The notes below the pieces were generated by a model. It ran no database searches and was not told the origin of the DNA. It saw nothing but the letters and a program-made list of their open reading frames with translations. Made by a program: the position numbers and the translations under genes. DNA of 64,000 bases, taken from the NCBI RefSeq assembly GCF_016889425.1, contig NZ_CP069513.1, positions 1,798,001 to 1,862,000 of the forward strand. The letters run 5' to 3'. Of this stretch, positions 38,028-47,982 are shown one piece after another (positions within the stretch are counted from its first letter, which is position 1; each line of letters starts with the position of its first letter). The stretch comes from Corynebacterium amycolatum (GTDB taxonomy: Bacteria; Actinomycetota; Actinomycetes; Mycobacteriales; Mycobacteriaceae).

Positions 38028-39140
38028 CTAATCGTCGAGCCCGGCGTTCGGTGCCCTTCCTTTGTCGAATGCCTCCATGATGCGCTGGGCAGCGAGCGTC
38101 GGTGTGAGCTGCCCCGAGCGGAGTTGTTTTTCCACCAGGGAACTCTCTATCTGCACAGCCTCGTTGGTGTTGAGTCGCTGCAAGAGCGTTTCGTGCACCA
38201 TGGACCACATCCACTTAATCTGCTGGTTAGCGCGGTTTTCATCGAAGAGATGATTCTCGTGCATAGCCTCGACATGGTCTTCGATGGCTTGCCAGAACTT
38301 GTCGATGCCGTCGTCTTCCAATGCCGACATAGTCAGCACCGGTGGAGTCCAGACTTGATCTGAGGAACGCACCATCTTCATGGCGGTCATCAGGTCACGC
38401 GCAGCGCGTTTTGCCGGGCGCAGGTTCTTACCATCCGCCTTGTTGATAGAAATCACGTCGGCCATTTCCAGCACACCCTTCTTGATGCCCTGGAGTTGGT
38501 CACCAGCGCCGGCGAGTGCCAGAAACGCAAACGTATCCACCATCTGTGCCACCGCGACCTCGGACTGGCCGACGCCGACAGTCTCGACGATGACAATGTC
38601 GTAGCCTGCGGCTTCGAGCACCACCATGGCCTCACGCGTTGCCTTGGCGACACCACCGAGCGTGCCCGCAGAAGGCGACGGACGGATGAAGGCTTCATCC
38701 GCGGCCGAGAGCCGGGACATACGGGTCTTATCGCCCAGAATCGAACCACCGGACTTCGTTGACGACGGGTCGATGGCCAGCACTGCAACGCGGTGGCCCT
38801 CCTCGATCAACTTCAGCCCAAGGGTTTCAATCGTGGTTGATTTACCGACGCCGGGGACACCGGTAAGACCGACACGCATAGCCTTTCCGGAAAATGGCAG
38901 CAACTTCACCAGTAGTTCCTGAGCCAGCACCTTATGCGCCGGAGCAGTCGACTCCAACAGCGTGATCGCCCGAGCCAACTTAGTGCGGTTCCCAGCTCGC
39001 ACGCCCTCAAAGAGGTCGTCGACATCTATCCGTCGTCGCGCACGACGGACGACTTCGGGAGCTACAGCGGTCTTTCCCTCAACAACCGTGCCAGCGGTAG
39101 TGACGAGGGTGCCCAGGTTTTCTTCAAGAAACTCGTTCAT
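38028..39140 (-). CDS. meaB: Methylmalonyl-CoA mutase-associated GTPase MeaB
   Basis: A 370-residue G3E-type GTPase that protects and reloads the B12 cofactor of methylmalonyl-CoA mutase. Walker A is GVPGVGKST (residues 94-102), DPSST and ETVGVGQSE are switch regions, and SINKADG is the base-recognition NKxD motif. The C-terminal helices (from about QIKWMWSMVHETL) are the dimerisation arm of the family. It follows mutB by 66 bases containing a strong hairpin. M. tuberculosis Rv1496 has the same neighbours. Confidence 0.95.
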   Translation of the reverse strand: MNEFLEENLGTLVTTAGTVVEGKTAVAPEVVRRARRRIDVDDLFEGVRAGNRTKLARAITLLESTAPAHKVLAQELLVKLLPFSGKAMRVGLTGVPGVGKSTTIETLGLKLIEEGHRVAVLAIDPSSTKSGGSILGDKTRMSRLSAADEAFIRPSPSAGTLGGVAKATREAMVVLEAAGYDIVIVETVGVGQSEVAVAQMVDTFAFLALAGAGDQLQGIKKGVLEMADVISINKADGKNLRPAKRAARDLMTAMKMVRSSDQVWTPPVLTMSALEDDGIDKFWQAIEDHVEAMHENHLFDENRANQQIKWMWSMVHETLLQRLNTNEAVQIESSLVEKQLRSGQLTPTLAAQRIMEAFDKGRAPNAGLDD

Positions 39141-39162
39141 CGCTACTTCTCAATTCCGACAA

Positions 39163-39192
39163 CGCGCTGAGCTGAACGCTCAGCTCAGCGCG
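39163..39192 (-). repeat. Perfect 13-bp hairpin between mutB and meaB
   Basis: CGCGCTGAGCTGA (39163-39175) and its exact inverted copy (39180-39192) enclose a four-base loop. No T-run follows on either strand, so it is more likely an mRNA-stabilising or processing structure, or an attenuator, than a plain terminator. Confidence 0.55.
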
Positions 39193-39206
39193 TATGCGGT
39201 AGTTAA

Positions 39207-41426
39207 TTAGGACTCTTCGTCAACGGCAATGTCGAGGCCCAGCTCGGCAGAGAGCTTGGTCATCATGTCGATTGCCGAATCAGCGATGACAGTGCCCGGC
39301 GGGTAAATAGCCGCGGCGCCGGCATCGTAGAGTTCCTGGAAGTCGCCCGGTGGGATAACACCACCGACGACAATCATGATGTCCTCGCGACCCAGCTTTG
39401 CCAGCTCATCGCGAAGAGCAGGCACGAGCGTCAGGTGTCCGGCGGCTAGCGAAGAAACACCGACGACGTGGACATCCGAGTCGACTGCCGATTTGGCGGC
39501 CTCCTCCGGAGTCTGGAACAACGGCCCCACGTCAACGTCCATGCCGAGGTCCGCGTAGGCGGACGCGATGACCTTCTGGCCGCGGTCGTGACCATCCTGG
39601 CCCATCTTGGCCAGGAAGATACGCGGACGGCGACCTTCCTGCTCTTCGAACTTATCGGCCATGGCGATGGCCTTGGAGACGTTAGACACGGCACCCTCCT
39701 TGCCAACTTCGTCCTTGTAGACGCCGGAGAGGGTACGAATCTCGGCCTGGTGGCGGCCAAAGACCTCTTCCATTGCGTCGGAGATTTCACCGATGGAGGC
39801 CATGGCGCGAGCACAGTCGACAGCGAGCTTCAACAGGTTCTTGTCCAGGTCCCCCGGTTCACCCGGGTTACGGCAAGCGTCGGTCAGAGCGGCCAGTGCC
39901 TTCTGAACCTCTTCCTCGTCGCGCTCGGCACGCAGGCGAGCCAGCTTGTCAATCTGCTCCTGGCGTACGCGGGAATTCTCAACCTTGAGAACCTCGATGG
40001 CCTCGTCTTCTTCGACCTGGTACTTATTCACGCCAATGAGAGCCTGGCGCCCCGAGTCAATACGAGCCTGCGTACGAGCTGCCGCCTCTTCAATGCGGAG
40101 CTTCGGAATGCCCTCGATAGTGGCCTGTGCCATACCGCCAGCCTCTTCGACCTCGTCGATGTGCTGGCGTGCACGCTTGACCAGCTCGTTGGTCAACCAC
40201 TCGATGTAGTAGGAACCAGCCCACGGATCAACCGGACGCGTGGTGTTGGACTCCTGCTGGAGCAGCAGCTGAGTGTTACGAGCAATACGGGCCGAGAAGT
40301 CAGTCGGCAGTGCCAAGGCCTCGTCCAGGGCGTTGGTGTGCAGCGACTGGGTGTGGCCCTGCGTTGCGGCCATAGCCTCAACAGCAGTACGAGCGACGTT
40401 GTTGTAGACGTCCTGGGCGGTCAGCGACCAACCGGAGGTCTGCGAGTGAGTACGCAGGGACTGCGACTTCGGGTTCTTCGGACCAAACTTGCCAACCAGC
40501 TCAGACCAGAGGATACGGCCTGCACGCAGCTTGGCAATCTCGGTGAAGGTGTTCATCGAGATGCCCCAGAAGAAGGACAGACGCGGAGCGAACTTATCAA
40601 CTTCCAAGCCAGCGTCAATACCGGCCCGCAGGTACTCGATGCCGTCGGCAAGCGTGTAAGCGAGCTCGAGGTCGGCCGTCGCGCCGGCTTCCTGAATGTG
40701 GTAGCCGGAAATCGAAATCGAGTTGAATTTCGGCATTTTTGCCGAGGTGTACTCGAAGATCGAAGAGATGATTCGCATCGAGGGCTTCGGCGGGTAAATG
40801 TAGGTGTTACGAACCATGAACTCCTTGAGAATGTCGTTCTGGATCGTACCGCGCAGTTGCTCAGTCGAAACGCCCTGCTCTTCAGCAGTGACAATGTAGA
40901 AGGCCAGAATCGGCAGCACAGCGCCGTTCATGGTCATAGACACCGAGACACCGCCCAGGTCAATGCCCTGGAAGAGCTCACGCATGTCGTAAATCGAGTC
41001 AATTGCCACACCGGCCATACCGACGTCGCCGGACACACGCGGGTTGTCCGAGTCGTAACCGCGGTGGGTCGCCAGGTCGAAAGCGACCGAAAGACCCTTC
41101 TGGCCGGCCGCGAGGTTGCGGCGGTAGAAGGCGTTGGATTCAGCTGCGGTGGAGAAACCAGCGTACTGGCGAATAGTCCACGGCTGGTTGGTGTACATGG
41201 TCGGGTACGGCCCGCGCATGAATGGGGCGATACCCGGGAAAGAATCTACCGGGTGACCCTCGGCAGCTGCGGCGTCGCGGTCAGCGCGATCGTAGACACG
41301 CTTGACGTCGATGCCTTCTGGAATGGTCCACACTTCACCAGCTTCCGCGGCAGCTGCCTTGTTGGTGGCAGCTGCCGCGTCGTCGGTGTTGCGGGAGATG
41401 TCAGCGAAATTTGGGATGGTGGTCAT
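39207..41426 (-). CDS. mutB: Methylmalonyl-CoA mutase large subunit
   Basis: A 739-residue B12 enzyme interconverting methylmalonyl-CoA and succinyl-CoA. The TIM-barrel half begins near [20 protein letters not shown] with the substrate Tyr and Arg residues, and the B12-binding half has [13 protein letters not shown] with the lower-ligand His of DxHxxG near residue 615. I prefer the ATG at 41426, preceded by AAGGAAG; a GTG at 41438 overlaps the mutA stop (GTGA) and is the alternative. It pairs with mutA upstream and meaB downstream in one operon for propionate or odd-chain and branched-chain carbon use. Confidence 0.96.
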   Translation of the reverse strand: MTTIPNFADISRNTDDAAAATNKAAAAEAGEVWTIPEGIDVKRVYDRADRDAAAAEGHPVDSFPGIAPFMRGPYPTMYTNQPWTIRQYAGFSTAAESNAFYRRNLAAGQKGLSVAFDLATHRGYDSDNPRVSGDVGMAGVAIDSIYDMRELFQGIDLGGVSVSMTMNGAVLPILAFYIVTAEEQGVSTEQLRGTIQNDILKEFMVRNTYIYPPKPSMRIISSIFEYTSAKMPKFNSISISGYHIQEAGATADLELAYTLADGIEYLRAGIDAGLEVDKFAPRLSFFWGISMNTFTEIAKLRAGRILWSELVGKFGPKNPKSQSLRTHSQTSGWSLTAQDVYNNVARTAVEAMAATQGHTQSLHTNALDEALALPTDFSARIARNTQLLLQQESNTTRPVDPWAGSYYIEWLTNELVKRARQHIDEVEEAGGMAQATIEGIPKLRIEEAAARTQARIDSGRQALIGVNKYQVEEDEAIEVLKVENSRVRQEQIDKLARLRAERDEEEVQKALAALTDACRNPGEPGDLDKNLLKLAVDCARAMASIGEISDAMEEVFGRHQAEIRTLSGVYKDEVGKEGAVSNVSKAIAMADKFEEQEGRRPRIFLAKMGQDGHDRGQKVIASAYADLGMDVDVGPLFQTPEEAAKSAVDSDVHVVGVSSLAAGHLTLVPALRDELAKLGREDIMIVVGGVIPPGDFQELYDAGAAAIYPPGTVIADSAIDMMTKLSAELGLDIAVDEES

Positions 41427-41434
41427 TACTTCCT

Positions 41435-43327
41435 TCACGCTCCCAGTTCGTTCAGCAGTCGGGACAGCTCCGCGACAGCATCGATGGTCATGTTCAGGTA
41501 TCCGTCGGGGCGAGCGTCTTCAGCGGCATTAGCGAAGCTCTTCTCGGAGCCGGCCACCAGGACCTCCTTAGCGCCTGCGGCGCGGGCGGCCTTGACAGCG
41601 TCCTGGCCCGAGGTCTCGTACTCGCTGTCGGCTGCGCACAGCACGACAATCGGAGAGGCCTTCACTGCCTCTTCGAAACCGGCCTCGCCCGGCACAACCT
41701 GGCCGGGGTTAGCGACGGCGATACCGCCGGAAGCCAGCAGGTTGGAGGTAAAACCAGTGCGGATGTTGTGCTTGGCCAGCGGACCCAGCGGCAGCATGGC
41801 AATCAGCGGACGGTTGCCCTTTTCAGCCAGGAAGTCATCGGAGCGGTTGCGCAGCGCCTCGAAGTCGCGTGCCCAACGGCGAATCGGATCGCCCTCCGGG
41901 CGAGCCTCGGGAGCCAGTGGGGCTTCAGCCAGGTTCGGGAACTCGTTGATAGCGGTGACCTTGGTGCGGCGATGCGCGATATCGGCGCGGCGCTTTTCCC
42001 AGGTAGCGTCCAGGGCGGTGCGAATATCGGCCTCTGCGGAGGTGAAACCGCCGGCGGCCTCAGTGCCGGTGAAGATCTCCCACGCCTTGTCGGCCATTTC
42101 CTCGGTCAGGTCCTCCACGAAGTAGGAGCCACCTGCTGGGTCGGCGACGTAACCAAGGTGAGACTCTTCCAGCAGCAACAGGTTGGTGTTGCGAGCGATG
42201 CGAGCCTTGAAAGTCTTGGAGACGTTCGGCATGCCGCCGACAACTGCGTAATCAAACGGCAGAACCTCAACTGAGGAAGCACCGCCGACACCTGCGGCGA
42301 AGGAGGCGACAGTTACACGCAGCATGTTGACCCACGGATCGCGCTGGCTGAACATGACCGGGGCTGTCACGGCGTGCATCGGAGCGCGGCCAGATTCAGG
42401 GGCACCGATGACCTCAGCAACGCGGGCCCACAGAACGCGAGCGGCGCGGAACTTCGCAATGGTGTCGAACTGGTCGTCGGTAGCGGCAAAGCGGAAAGAA
42501 ATCTGGCCGAGCGCTTCTTCAGCGCTCAAGCCCGCTTTAGTCAGCGCACGCAGGTAGGCGACACCAACGGCGAGGCTGTAGCCGATCTCCTGGATGTTGT
42601 TTGCACCCAAGTTGGAGAAAACAACGCCGTCGACAAGCAGGGCGCGGACGTCGCCCGGCTGCTTAGCTGCCTTGACGGCCAGCTGAATGGCCTCGTCGAG
42701 AGAAACATCATCAATACCGGCAAAAGCAGAGGTCAGCGGAGCTGCAGAAAGCTCTACTGCGATGTTGTCCGGATTAGTCGGGTTTACCTGCTCGATGTAG
42801 GACGTCAGTGCTTCCGCAACCTGTGCAGTCTTCTTACCAGCATGTACGGCAATCGGAGCAAGGTCGAGGTAGACATTGTTAAGCAGAGCTGGCACGTCAG
42901 CGGCTTCGAGGGAGCCGGTGAAGTCCAGGCGGATGTCCGTGGTGCCGTTTTCCAGGGCAGTCAGCAGAGTCTCGTTGACGGCCTTTGGGTCAAGGGCATC
43001 CTCACCCGGGTATTGGCGACTGAAGGTCTCTCGAACGCCCCAACCGTTGGTGTTGTCCGAAGTGACCTTTGCGCCACGGACGAATGGGAACTGACCCGGA
43101 GCTGGGCTTTCCGCATGCTCATCCGCGCGGGTGTAGAGCGGACGGACATCGACACCGTCGTAGGTGGTCTGAATCAGTCGTTTCCAAATATCGAGCGGTA
43201 CATCTGCAACGTCTTGCTTGTGCACCCGCGCGAATACCTTGGCCACGCCCTGATACCAGGAATTCTGCAATTCCTCGAAGTTTGGTGGCAGCGTGGAAGG
43301 TGATTCGGGGGTCGTTCGGTCAGTCAC
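41435..43327 (-). CDS. mutA: Methylmalonyl-CoA mutase small subunit
   Basis: A 630-residue non-catalytic partner of MutB. It has the mutase barrel fold ([33 protein letters not shown]) and a degenerate C-terminal B12-like domain in which the DxHxxG motif is missing ([11 protein letters not shown] region instead). The start is GTG at 43327, with GGAGAAGG about eight bases upstream. It heads the mutA-mutB-meaB unit; the upstream 386 bases are non-coding and should hold the promoter. The C-terminus overlaps the possible GTG start of mutB. Confidence 0.94.
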   Translation of the reverse strand: MTDRTTPESPSTLPPNFEELQNSWYQGVAKVFARVHKQDVADVPLDIWKRLIQTTYDGVDVRPLYTRADEHAESPAPGQFPFVRGAKVTSDNTNGWGVRETFSRQYPGEDALDPKAVNETLLTALENGTTDIRLDFTGSLEAADVPALLNNVYLDLAPIAVHAGKKTAQVAEALTSYIEQVNPTNPDNIAVELSAAPLTSAFAGIDDVSLDEAIQLAVKAAKQPGDVRALLVDGVVFSNLGANNIQEIGYSLAVGVAYLRALTKAGLSAEEALGQISFRFAATDDQFDTIAKFRAARVLWARVAEVIGAPESGRAPMHAVTAPVMFSQRDPWVNMLRVTVASFAAGVGGASSVEVLPFDYAVVGGMPNVSKTFKARIARNTNLLLLEESHLGYVADPAGGSYFVEDLTEEMADKAWEIFTGTEAAGGFTSAEADIRTALDATWEKRRADIAHRRTKVTAINEFPNLAEAPLAPEARPEGDPIRRWARDFEALRNRSDDFLAEKGNRPLIAMLPLGPLAKHNIRTGFTSNLLASGGIAVANPGQVVPGEAGFEEAVKASPIVVLCAADSEYETSGQDAVKAARAAGAKEVLVAGSEKSFANAAEDARPDGYLNMTIDAVAELSRLLNELGA

Positions 43328-43713
43328 GACAGACCTTCTCCCTTACATGTTCTAAGCAACGCCCCCATCAATCCATGGCCGAGGATATTCGGTTGCGACA
43401 ATTTCCGAATTCTCCGCGACGGAAAGGGATCTAAAGGCGTTGGCTTCCTCCAATAGTCAATAAGAGCCACTAGTCAGACGCTAAGACTCACCCGAGTGTC
43501 CGTGCACTGAACTTTTCAGCTACTTGTGCAATACCCTTACGTTCGGTTTTGTGCTGACGGGCACGTCAAGTGCTCGAGCCAAGGCATAGTGACCTTGACT
43601 CCCATCCTAGTGAAATAAAGGGCAAACGCCTTTAGCCACTGATTCGCCCTCCTTGCAGAGCCCCCAACTCGCAGGTCACACGCTTCTCCGCAATCCCCGG
43701 TAACCTCAAATGG
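43328..43713. other. 386-bp intergenic region between mutA and the TVP38-type gene
   Basis: A divergent promoter region. Visible elements are TAACCT (43701-43706), a -10-like box seven bases before the TVP38-type GTG start, and small inverted repeats such as TAAAGG-N7-CCTTTA (43616-43634) and CAAGG-N8-CCTTG near 43580-43597. I saw no cobalamin riboswitch and no gene. The mutA promoter must be near the left end, but no clear -35/-10 pair could be fixed. Confidence 0.5.
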
Positions 43714-44385
43714 GTGAACGTATCAGATGTGCGAATTACCCCTACACTCAAAAAGGTTCTGCTGGTGCTAGCCGTAGGTGTGGGGGTCGTCGTCACGCTG
43801 TACGTCGATGTTCCCACCGTCGCTACCATCCGGCAGTGGTCCATCGATGCCGGTGACTGGTTCCCTCTCCTCTACTTTCTCGCATACGTTGCACTGACTC
43901 AGTTTCCAATCCCCCGCACCGTATTCACTTTGGCTTCCGGAATCCTCTTCGGACCAATGCTAGGTTTCCTGCTCGCAATTACTGCGACCACGGTGTCTGG
44001 CCTTCTCTCCCTCTGGATTGTGCGGTTTTTGGGACGCGACTGGTTTCGCACGCACCTGACTAACCGCCGTCTCCTCAGTCTCGACCACCGGTTGGAACAA
44101 CGCGGCTGGCTCACAGTGCTCAGCTTGCGCATGATTGCTGGCGTGCCATTTTCGTTTCTCAACTACGCCTGTGGGCTGTCGTCGATACGCACCGTGCCGT
44201 ATATCATCGCCACTGCCCTGGGTTCGGCGCCGAACACACTCGCCGTCGTTTTGCTTGGCGACGCGCTGTTGGTCGGCTTCGACGTGCGCTTTGCGGTGGC
44301 CACGGGAATTCTGCTCGTGCTTGGCCTGCTGGGACTTCTTGCGGACGCCAAGTTCCCTGTCGTAACCGGTTCTTCGAAACGTTAA
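43714..44385 (+). CDS. TVP38/TMEM64 (DedA-like, VTT domain) membrane protein
   Basis: A 223-residue protein with about five hydrophobic segments. The VTT-domain signature is visible in FPIPRTVFTLASGILFGPMLGFLLAI (abridged: RTVFTLASGILFG) and in the second repeat LRMIAGVPFSFLNYACGLSSI. Members are thought to move or scramble lipids, including the undecaprenyl carrier, in bacteria; the substrate here is unknown. Start is GTG with TAACCT seven bases before it and no ribosome binding site. M. tuberculosis Rv1491c is the likely counterpart next to mutA. Confidence 0.88.
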   Translation: MNVSDVRITPTLKKVLLVLAVGVGVVVTLYVDVPTVATIRQWSIDAGDWFPLLYFLAYVALTQFPIPRTVFTLASGILFGPMLGFLLAITATTVSGLLSLWIVRFLGRDWFRTHLTNRRLLSLDHRLEQRGWLTVLSLRMIAGVPFSFLNYACGLSSIRTVPYIIATALGSAPNTLAVVLLGDALLVGFDVRFAVATGILLVLGLLGLLADAKFPVVTGSSKR

Positions 44386-44513
44386 AACACCGCTTAGCGC
44401 TCTTGAACTAGACGTGAGTTTTTCGGCGGGCTGGTGTTGGTTGCCCGTGAGTTTGCGGAGGGAATGAACGTGTCTTAGCCCAACTGTCAAGGGGTGGGGC
44501 TAGACTAGAACGT

Positions 44514-45086
44514 ATGTACTCAGTCTTTGCTAGGTATCGCGGTCGATCTACTCGCAGGGCAGATCACGTTCAGGCCTCTGCGCAGGCACTTTCCGGCCTG
44601 GAAGGCGTAGGAACTGTTGAGGTTGCAGGTATCGAAGAGCTTCGCGCAGCTCCTGAAAATGCTGTGGGAGTCACCACGCTTGTGCTGGCGCTATTGGCCG
44701 CAGGTGACTGGGCAGTAGGTATCGGTGTTTGTCCTCAGGACAACATTGAGCAAGCGCATCTGGCATCGAGCTCAGTCATCGGTAAGGGAGGCAGAGCTGG
44801 CACGGTAAAAACCCGCATTCGGACTAACAATCCGCGCGGTAAGGACTACTCGGAGGATATTGGCGCAGCATTCACATTGCTGCACCACGTTATCTCTCGC
44901 AGGTCCCCCGAAGGGCGCGAGGCAACTGGTTTGGTTCGCGCTGGTTATTCACAGGTAGAGGCCGCGGAAGAATTGGGAGTTTCTAAGCAGGCCGTCAATC
45001 AGCGCCTCGCAGCAGCTGGCTGGCAGGCGGAGCTGGCCGGGTGGGACCTGGCCGTCCACCTGCTTCAGCGAGCTGACGAGTTATAA
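44514..45086 (+). CDS. Unknown protein with C-terminal helix-turn-helix, possibly SatD-like
   Basis: A 190-residue protein. The C-terminal part holds a sigma-70-region-4-like helix-turn-helix (GYSQVEAAEELGVSKQAVNQR, residues about 144-164), suggesting DNA binding. The N-terminal 130 residues match no family I can name with certainty, but the overall plan (an N-terminal alpha/beta region and a C-terminal HTH) resembles SatD-family proteins. TAGACT lies seven bases before the ATG, with no ribosome binding site. It is convergent with the SPFH gene with only four bases between the stops. Its target is unknown. Confidence 0.65.
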   Translation: MYSVFARYRGRSTRRADHVQASAQALSGLEGVGTVEVAGIEELRAAPENAVGVTTLVLALLAAGDWAVGIGVCPQDNIEQAHLASSSVIGKGGRAGTVKTRIRTNNPRGKDYSEDIGAAFTLLHHVISRRSPEGREATGLVRAGYSQVEAAEELGVSKQAVNQRLAAAGWQAELAGWDLAVHLLQRADEL

Positions 45087-45090
45087 AAAC

Positions 45091-46473
45091 TTACTGCCCA
45101 TTTTCTGGGGCGTAAGGGTCACGTGACCATCCTGAAAAATCTGGACGATCGGTGGAGTGGGCACCGCCGCCTGCAGTGGTATTACCGGTACCAGGAGCCG
45201 AGGGCAGGTCACGTTTGCCGGAGGGAACTGACGGTGCAGCCGGTGCATCCGGTGTTGCAGGTTCAACCGCTGCCGGGCGGTTCTGGCCACCCAACTGTTC
45301 AGGCTGAGTGGGCTGAGCCGACTCGGCGCGGCGGTTCTTCTTCCTCTCAGGGGTATTACCAGCTGCTGCAGCTACCGGATCATCAACCGGGCGGTTAGCG
45401 ACCTCGTTCGCCGCGGCAACCGCACGAGCCAACTCCGGGTTGGTCGACATGTCGAACCAGTTCTCATCGCGGCCCTGCTCAGCTTCTTCCTTGGTCTCTC
45501 GGCTCACGGCTGGAGGCTCATAGCGGAAGACACCGTCGGCATCCTTCTTGCCGAAAGCCCTGGCGAAGCTCTCGAGGCTGTCACCGAACTGCGACGGAAT
45601 CATCCAAACAGTATTGCCGTCCTTATTTGCCAGCTCAGGTAGCTTCTCCAGGTACTGCCAGGCAAGAATCTCAGGTGTCAACTGTGAAGCCTTGACAGCG
45701 GCGTTGACCTTCTGGATAGCGCGAGCATTACCCTGTGCCTCAAGGTAGGTAGCGGCGCGAGTACCCTCAGCGCGCAGAATGGTTGCCTGACGCTCAGCTT
45801 CAGCAGCCAGAATTGCTGCGTGCTTGTTACCCTCGGCGGCCAGAATCTGTGCCTGCTTACGGCCCTCAGCAGTTTTAATATCGGCTTCGCGGGTACCTTC
45901 CGCAGTCAGAATCATGGCGCGCTTCTCGCGATCGGCCTTCATCTGCTTTTCCATCGACTGCTGAATCGACGGTGGCGGCTCAATAGCCTTCAGCTCCACA
46001 CGAGCGATACGAAGACCCCACTTGGCAGTGGCCTCGTCCAGCTCGCCGCGCAGACGGCGGTTGATGTAGTCACGGGAAGTCAGTGTCTCTTCCAGGGTCA
46101 GACCACCCACGACGTCGCGAAGCGTTGCGGTAGTGATCTGTTCGACACCGAAGATGTAGTCGTCGATACCGTAAATCGCCCGATCCGGTTCGTTGACCTG
46201 GAAGGTCACGACGGTATCGATAGCCACAGTCAGGTTGTCTTCGGTGATCACTGCCTGTGGCGGAAAGGTAACCATACGCTCACGGGTATCAACCTTCTCG
46301 CGCACTCGGTCAATAATCGGGATGATGAAGTTCAGGCCGCTATTCAGTGTCTGCGTGTATCGTCCCAGTCGCTCTACGATTGCCGCTTCACCCTGAGGGA
46401 CCAGCACAATCGCTTTGAGAACCAAGGTAACAACCACGAGAATGAAAACGACGAGGATGATAAAGCCTTCCAT
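45091..46473 (-). CDS. SPFH/Band 7 membrane protein (stomatin-like)
   Basis: A 460-residue protein with one N-terminal membrane helix (ILVVFILVVVTLVLKAIVLV) and a Band 7 domain: VPQGEAAIVERLGRY, RVREKVDTRERMVTFPPQAVITEDN, EETLTSRDYINRRLRGELDEATAKWG. A helical region (EGTREADIKTAEGRK) and a disordered Pro/Ala-rich tail follow. Such proteins form large ring or cage oligomers at the membrane, often with an NfeD-type partner. The NfeD-like gene lies directly upstream on the same strand, so they likely work together. Rv1488 is the M. tuberculosis counterpart. Confidence 0.93.
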   Translation of the reverse strand: MEGFIILVVFILVVVTLVLKAIVLVPQGEAAIVERLGRYTQTLNSGLNFIIPIIDRVREKVDTRERMVTFPPQAVITEDNLTVAIDTVVTFQVNEPDRAIYGIDDYIFGVEQITTATLRDVVGGLTLEETLTSRDYINRRLRGELDEATAKWGLRIARVELKAIEPPPSIQQSMEKQMKADREKRAMILTAEGTREADIKTAEGRKQAQILAAEGNKHAAILAAEAERQATILRAEGTRAATYLEAQGNARAIQKVNAAVKASQLTPEILAWQYLEKLPELANKDGNTVWMIPSQFGDSLESFARAFGKKDADGVFRYEPPAVSRETKEEAEQGRDENWFDMSTNPELARAVAAANEVANRPVDDPVAAAAGNTPERKKNRRAESAQPTQPEQLGGQNRPAAVEPATPDAPAAPSVPSGKRDLPSAPGTGNTTAGGGAHSTDRPDFSGWSRDPYAPENGQ

Positions 46474-46564
46474 GGTATTCCCTCGTAGCTAGAAACTGTG
46501 TGGTCAGTTATTTGATGGTCAGTAACTAAGAGTGCTCCGAGCGCCCTTTAAGTGAGTTGACTGC

Positions 46565-47002
46565 TCAGAGCAGCTTGTCCACTACTGCGGTATTGCCCGA
46601 AATCTCTACAATCGTGACTCTTTCCTTCGCATCGAAGGTCTGAGCAGTCAGAAGACTGCGCGCGCTCCACAACTCGCCATTGACCTTAATCAGACCCGCT
46701 GACGAGGAAACTGGCTCGATGACCTCAGCATGACGGCCCGCTAGCAGTTCCGGACGCGACTCCAGTTCGGCGGACTTGTCCGGTTTTGCCATCTTCTTGC
46801 GCAACACAGGGCGAACTGTCAGCACAAGTGCGGCGGACACAACGGCGAAGATAACCACTGACAGCCAAAGCGGCGCTCCAAGCTGGCTCGCACCGGACGC
46901 GGCCAGCGCACCACCTCCGAGCATTAACAGTGCTAAATCTCCGACCGCGAGTTCACCGAGAACCAGTAGGAGGCTTGCTCCGAGCCAAAGGAGAGAAATC
47001 AC
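46565..47002 (-). CDS. NfeD-family membrane protein
   Basis: A 145-residue protein with two to three hydrophobic segments (WLGASLLLVLGELAVGDLALLMLGGG, PLWLSVVIFAVVSAALVL; shortened here) followed by an OB-fold domain (LLAGRHAEVIEPVSSSAGLIKVNGELW). It is the short NfeD form, which lacks the ClpP-like protease part. It lies 91 bases upstream of the SPFH gene on the same strand, the usual NfeD/stomatin pairing; Rv1487 is the M. tuberculosis counterpart. A role in membrane-domain or protein quality control is inferred from that pairing. Confidence 0.9.
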   Translation of the reverse strand: MISLLWLGASLLLVLGELAVGDLALLMLGGGALAASGASQLGAPLWLSVVIFAVVSAALVLTVRPVLRKKMAKPDKSAELESRPELLAGRHAEVIEPVSSSAGLIKVNGELWSARSLLTAQTFDAKERVTIVEISGNTAVVDKLL

Positions 47003-47062
47003 GCCCTCACCCTACCTACTTTGGAGAACAAATGTGGAGCGAGTGGAGCCAGTATTTCGGGA

Positions 47063-47917
47063 TCAGTATTGCATATGTGGCTCAGTGACGAAGTCGACCA
47101 GGCGCTCAACTGCACCAATCAAATCCGACTCCAGATCGCGGTAGGTGTGTACACCTGCGTAGACGCGTCGCCAGCCCTCCTTGGGGTCGTCTCCCCAGCC
47201 CAAGCGACGGCAGATTCCTGTCTTCCAGTCCTCCCCGTAAGGAACTTCCGGCCATGCTTCAATGCCTACCGACGAGGGCTTGACCGCCTGCCAGACATCG
47301 ATAAATGGGTGGCCAGTGACCATCACATGCGGGCCGAGCTGCTGAGTCATGCGGCTTTCTTTACTGCTTTCCACCAAGTGGTCTGCCAGGACTCCGACGC
47401 GGCGCTTCGGACCCGGACCAAATTCGGCCAAGCGTTCCGGGAGATTGTCCAAGCCCTCCAGATACTCGACGACTACGCCCTCAACACGCAGATCGTGGCC
47501 CCATACTTTCTCGACAATTGCCGCGTCATGAATACCCTCGACCCAGATACGGCTGGGTAGAGCAACCTTAGCCTTGACGTTGTGGACCTTGCGCGAGCCC
47601 GATGCCGACAGATCCTGCGAGGGCTTCTTTGGTTCTGCCTTCGGCCGTACCAGAGTCACAGGTTTGCCATCGATGAGAAAACCGCGCTCGTGCATGGGAA
47701 ACAGCCGCGACTTTCCGTGGCGGTCCTCCAGCCGAACGCACCAGCCGTCGAAAGTTTTCTCTAACCCGATAATCGCACCGACGAATCCGTCATAGGACGC
47801 CTCGACGACAACACCATTTTCTGCTGTTACCTCGCGTGCCGGCTGCGGGATACGACGGCGGTGTCCACGTGCGCCAGCAAACACGTCCTGATTGCGATAC
47901 GGGTCTTGAAAGCTCAT
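47063..47917 (-). CDS. DUF3097-family protein
   Basis: A 284-residue protein matching the actinobacterial DUF3097 family (Rv1486c-type). SFQDPYRNQDVFAG starts it, VEASYDGFVGAIIGLEK and DRHGKSRLFPMHERGFLIDGKPVTL form an N-terminal beta-rich domain, and WVEGIHDAAIVEKVWGHDLR with VMVTGHPFIDVW form the second part, which looks like a TOPRIM-like fold (Glu early, Asp later). Function is unknown; the TOPRIM idea is inference. The ATG at 47917 has TAATCT eight bases upstream and no ribosome binding site. The next gene is divergent. Confidence 0.85.
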   Translation of the reverse strand: MSFQDPYRNQDVFAGARGHRRRIPQPAREVTAENGVVVEASYDGFVGAIIGLEKTFDGWCVRLEDRHGKSRLFPMHERGFLIDGKPVTLVRPKAEPKKPSQDLSASGSRKVHNVKAKVALPSRIWVEGIHDAAIVEKVWGHDLRVEGVVVEYLEGLDNLPERLAEFGPGPKRRVGVLADHLVESSKESRMTQQLGPHVMVTGHPFIDVWQAVKPSSVGIEAWPEVPYGEDWKTGICRRLGWGDDPKEGWRRVYAGVHTYRDLESDLIGAVERLVDFVTEPHMQY

Positions 47918-47982
47918 GGATACTGAGATTAACAGCATGGGTTACGGAACCGGCGACACACTGCACTAGGATGAGCTGCACT

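Noticed and set aside
39468..42125. An 885-codon plus-strand frame across mutB and mutA
   Set aside because: It is an antisense shadow of two well-supported genes, with low-complexity sequence and no known motif.
43328..43713. Cobalamin riboswitch before mutA
   Set aside because: A GCCACTG string is present near 43638, but on the strand leading away from mutA, and the other conserved boxes are missing.
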